A DNA stretch of 5,962 bases from Desulfurococcales archaeon (GTDB lineage: Archaea > Thermoproteota > Thermoprotei_A > Sulfolobales > Desulfurococcaceae), in NCBI GenBank assembly GCA_015521265.1, contig WAON01000215.1, positions 1-5,962 of the forward strand, given 5' to 3'. The notes beneath the pieces were generated by a model. The model was given only the letters and a program-made list of their open reading frames with translations, did no database searches and was not told the DNA's origin. A program made the position numbers and the translations under genes. Every line of letters starts with the position of its first letter. The first letter of the stretch is position 1. Below, piece after piece: positions 5,846 through 5,962 of this stretch.

Positions 5846-5962
5846 ATGCCTAAGCGTACAACTGTCATATTAGATGATGATGTCTATGAGAAGCTTGTTA
5901 GAGAAAGTATTAGGCGGTATGGTACTACGAGGGCGCTATCCAGGGTATTAAATGAGTTATTG
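5846..5962 (+). CDS. VapB-like ribbon-helix-helix protein (putative antitoxin), partial (3' end outside window)
   Basis: Thirty-nine codons are open to the window edge. Residues 3-9 (KRTTVIL) form the DNA-binding strand, the helix DDDVYEKLVRESIRRYG spans about 10-26, and TTRALSRVLNELL (27-39) begins the second helix. The RTTVILDDDVYEKL opening is typical of small crenarchaeal RHH antitoxins of VapB type, which neutralise a PIN-domain RNase (VapC) usually encoded just downstream. That partner would lie outside this window, so the antitoxin role is an inference; a stand-alone RHH repressor is the alternative. The start is fixed by a strong AGGTGA site four bases upstream. Orientation and an independent promoter suggest it is separate from the metal genes to the left. 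Confidence 0.8.
   Translation, partial: MPKRTTVILDDDVYEKLVRESIRRYGTTRALSRVLNELL

Overview
The window looks like chromosomal DNA from a thermophilic crenarchaeon, most likely of the Desulfurococcales type. This is an inference. The support is the AT-rich composition, Arg codons that are almost all AGG/AGA, frequent ATA for Ile, GGTG-type ribosome binding sites a few bases before several starts, BRE/TATA-like boxes in place of bacterial -35/-10 elements, and small ribbon-helix-helix (RHH) proteins typical of these genomes.

Layout. The left edge (1-188, minus) holds the N-terminal 62 residues of an RHH DNA-binding protein that runs off the window. Its start is preceded by a perfect 12-bp palindrome. 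Positions 189-426 carry no convincing gene. Positions 427-927 (minus) encode a 166-residue membrane-anchored outer-surface protein that I cannot assign to a family; it is rich in Met and His and ends in a Cys/His tail. A divergent intergenic region (928-1110) follows, with a nested inverted repeat, a terminator-like stem plus six T, and a 13-bp direct repeat over the promoter of the next gene. Then come, all on plus: a winged-helix regulator with a CPYC motif (1111-1665), a CopB-type copper P1B-ATPase with a His-rich tail and a CPH motif (1684-3717, only 18 bp behind the regulator), and after an 81-bp gap with its own promoter-like box, a second, unusual P1B-ATPase (3799-5589) with a CPS motif. 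Positions 5590-5845 are non-coding and hold palindromes. At 5846 another RHH protein (VapB antitoxin-like) begins and runs off the right edge.

How the genes may work together. The centre of the window reads as a heavy-metal resistance locus. The regulator is well placed to sense a thiophilic metal through its Cys pair and to control itself and the CopB-type exporter through the repeats upstream. The second pump, whose membrane residues resemble the Zn/Cd/Pb branch more than the copper branch, would widen or shift the metal range. The divergent surface protein could bind exported metal outside the membrane. The ATPase assignments rest on clear motifs. The regulator's metal response and the surface protein's metal role are inferences from residues and position. 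The two RHH genes at the edges are probably unrelated neighbours.
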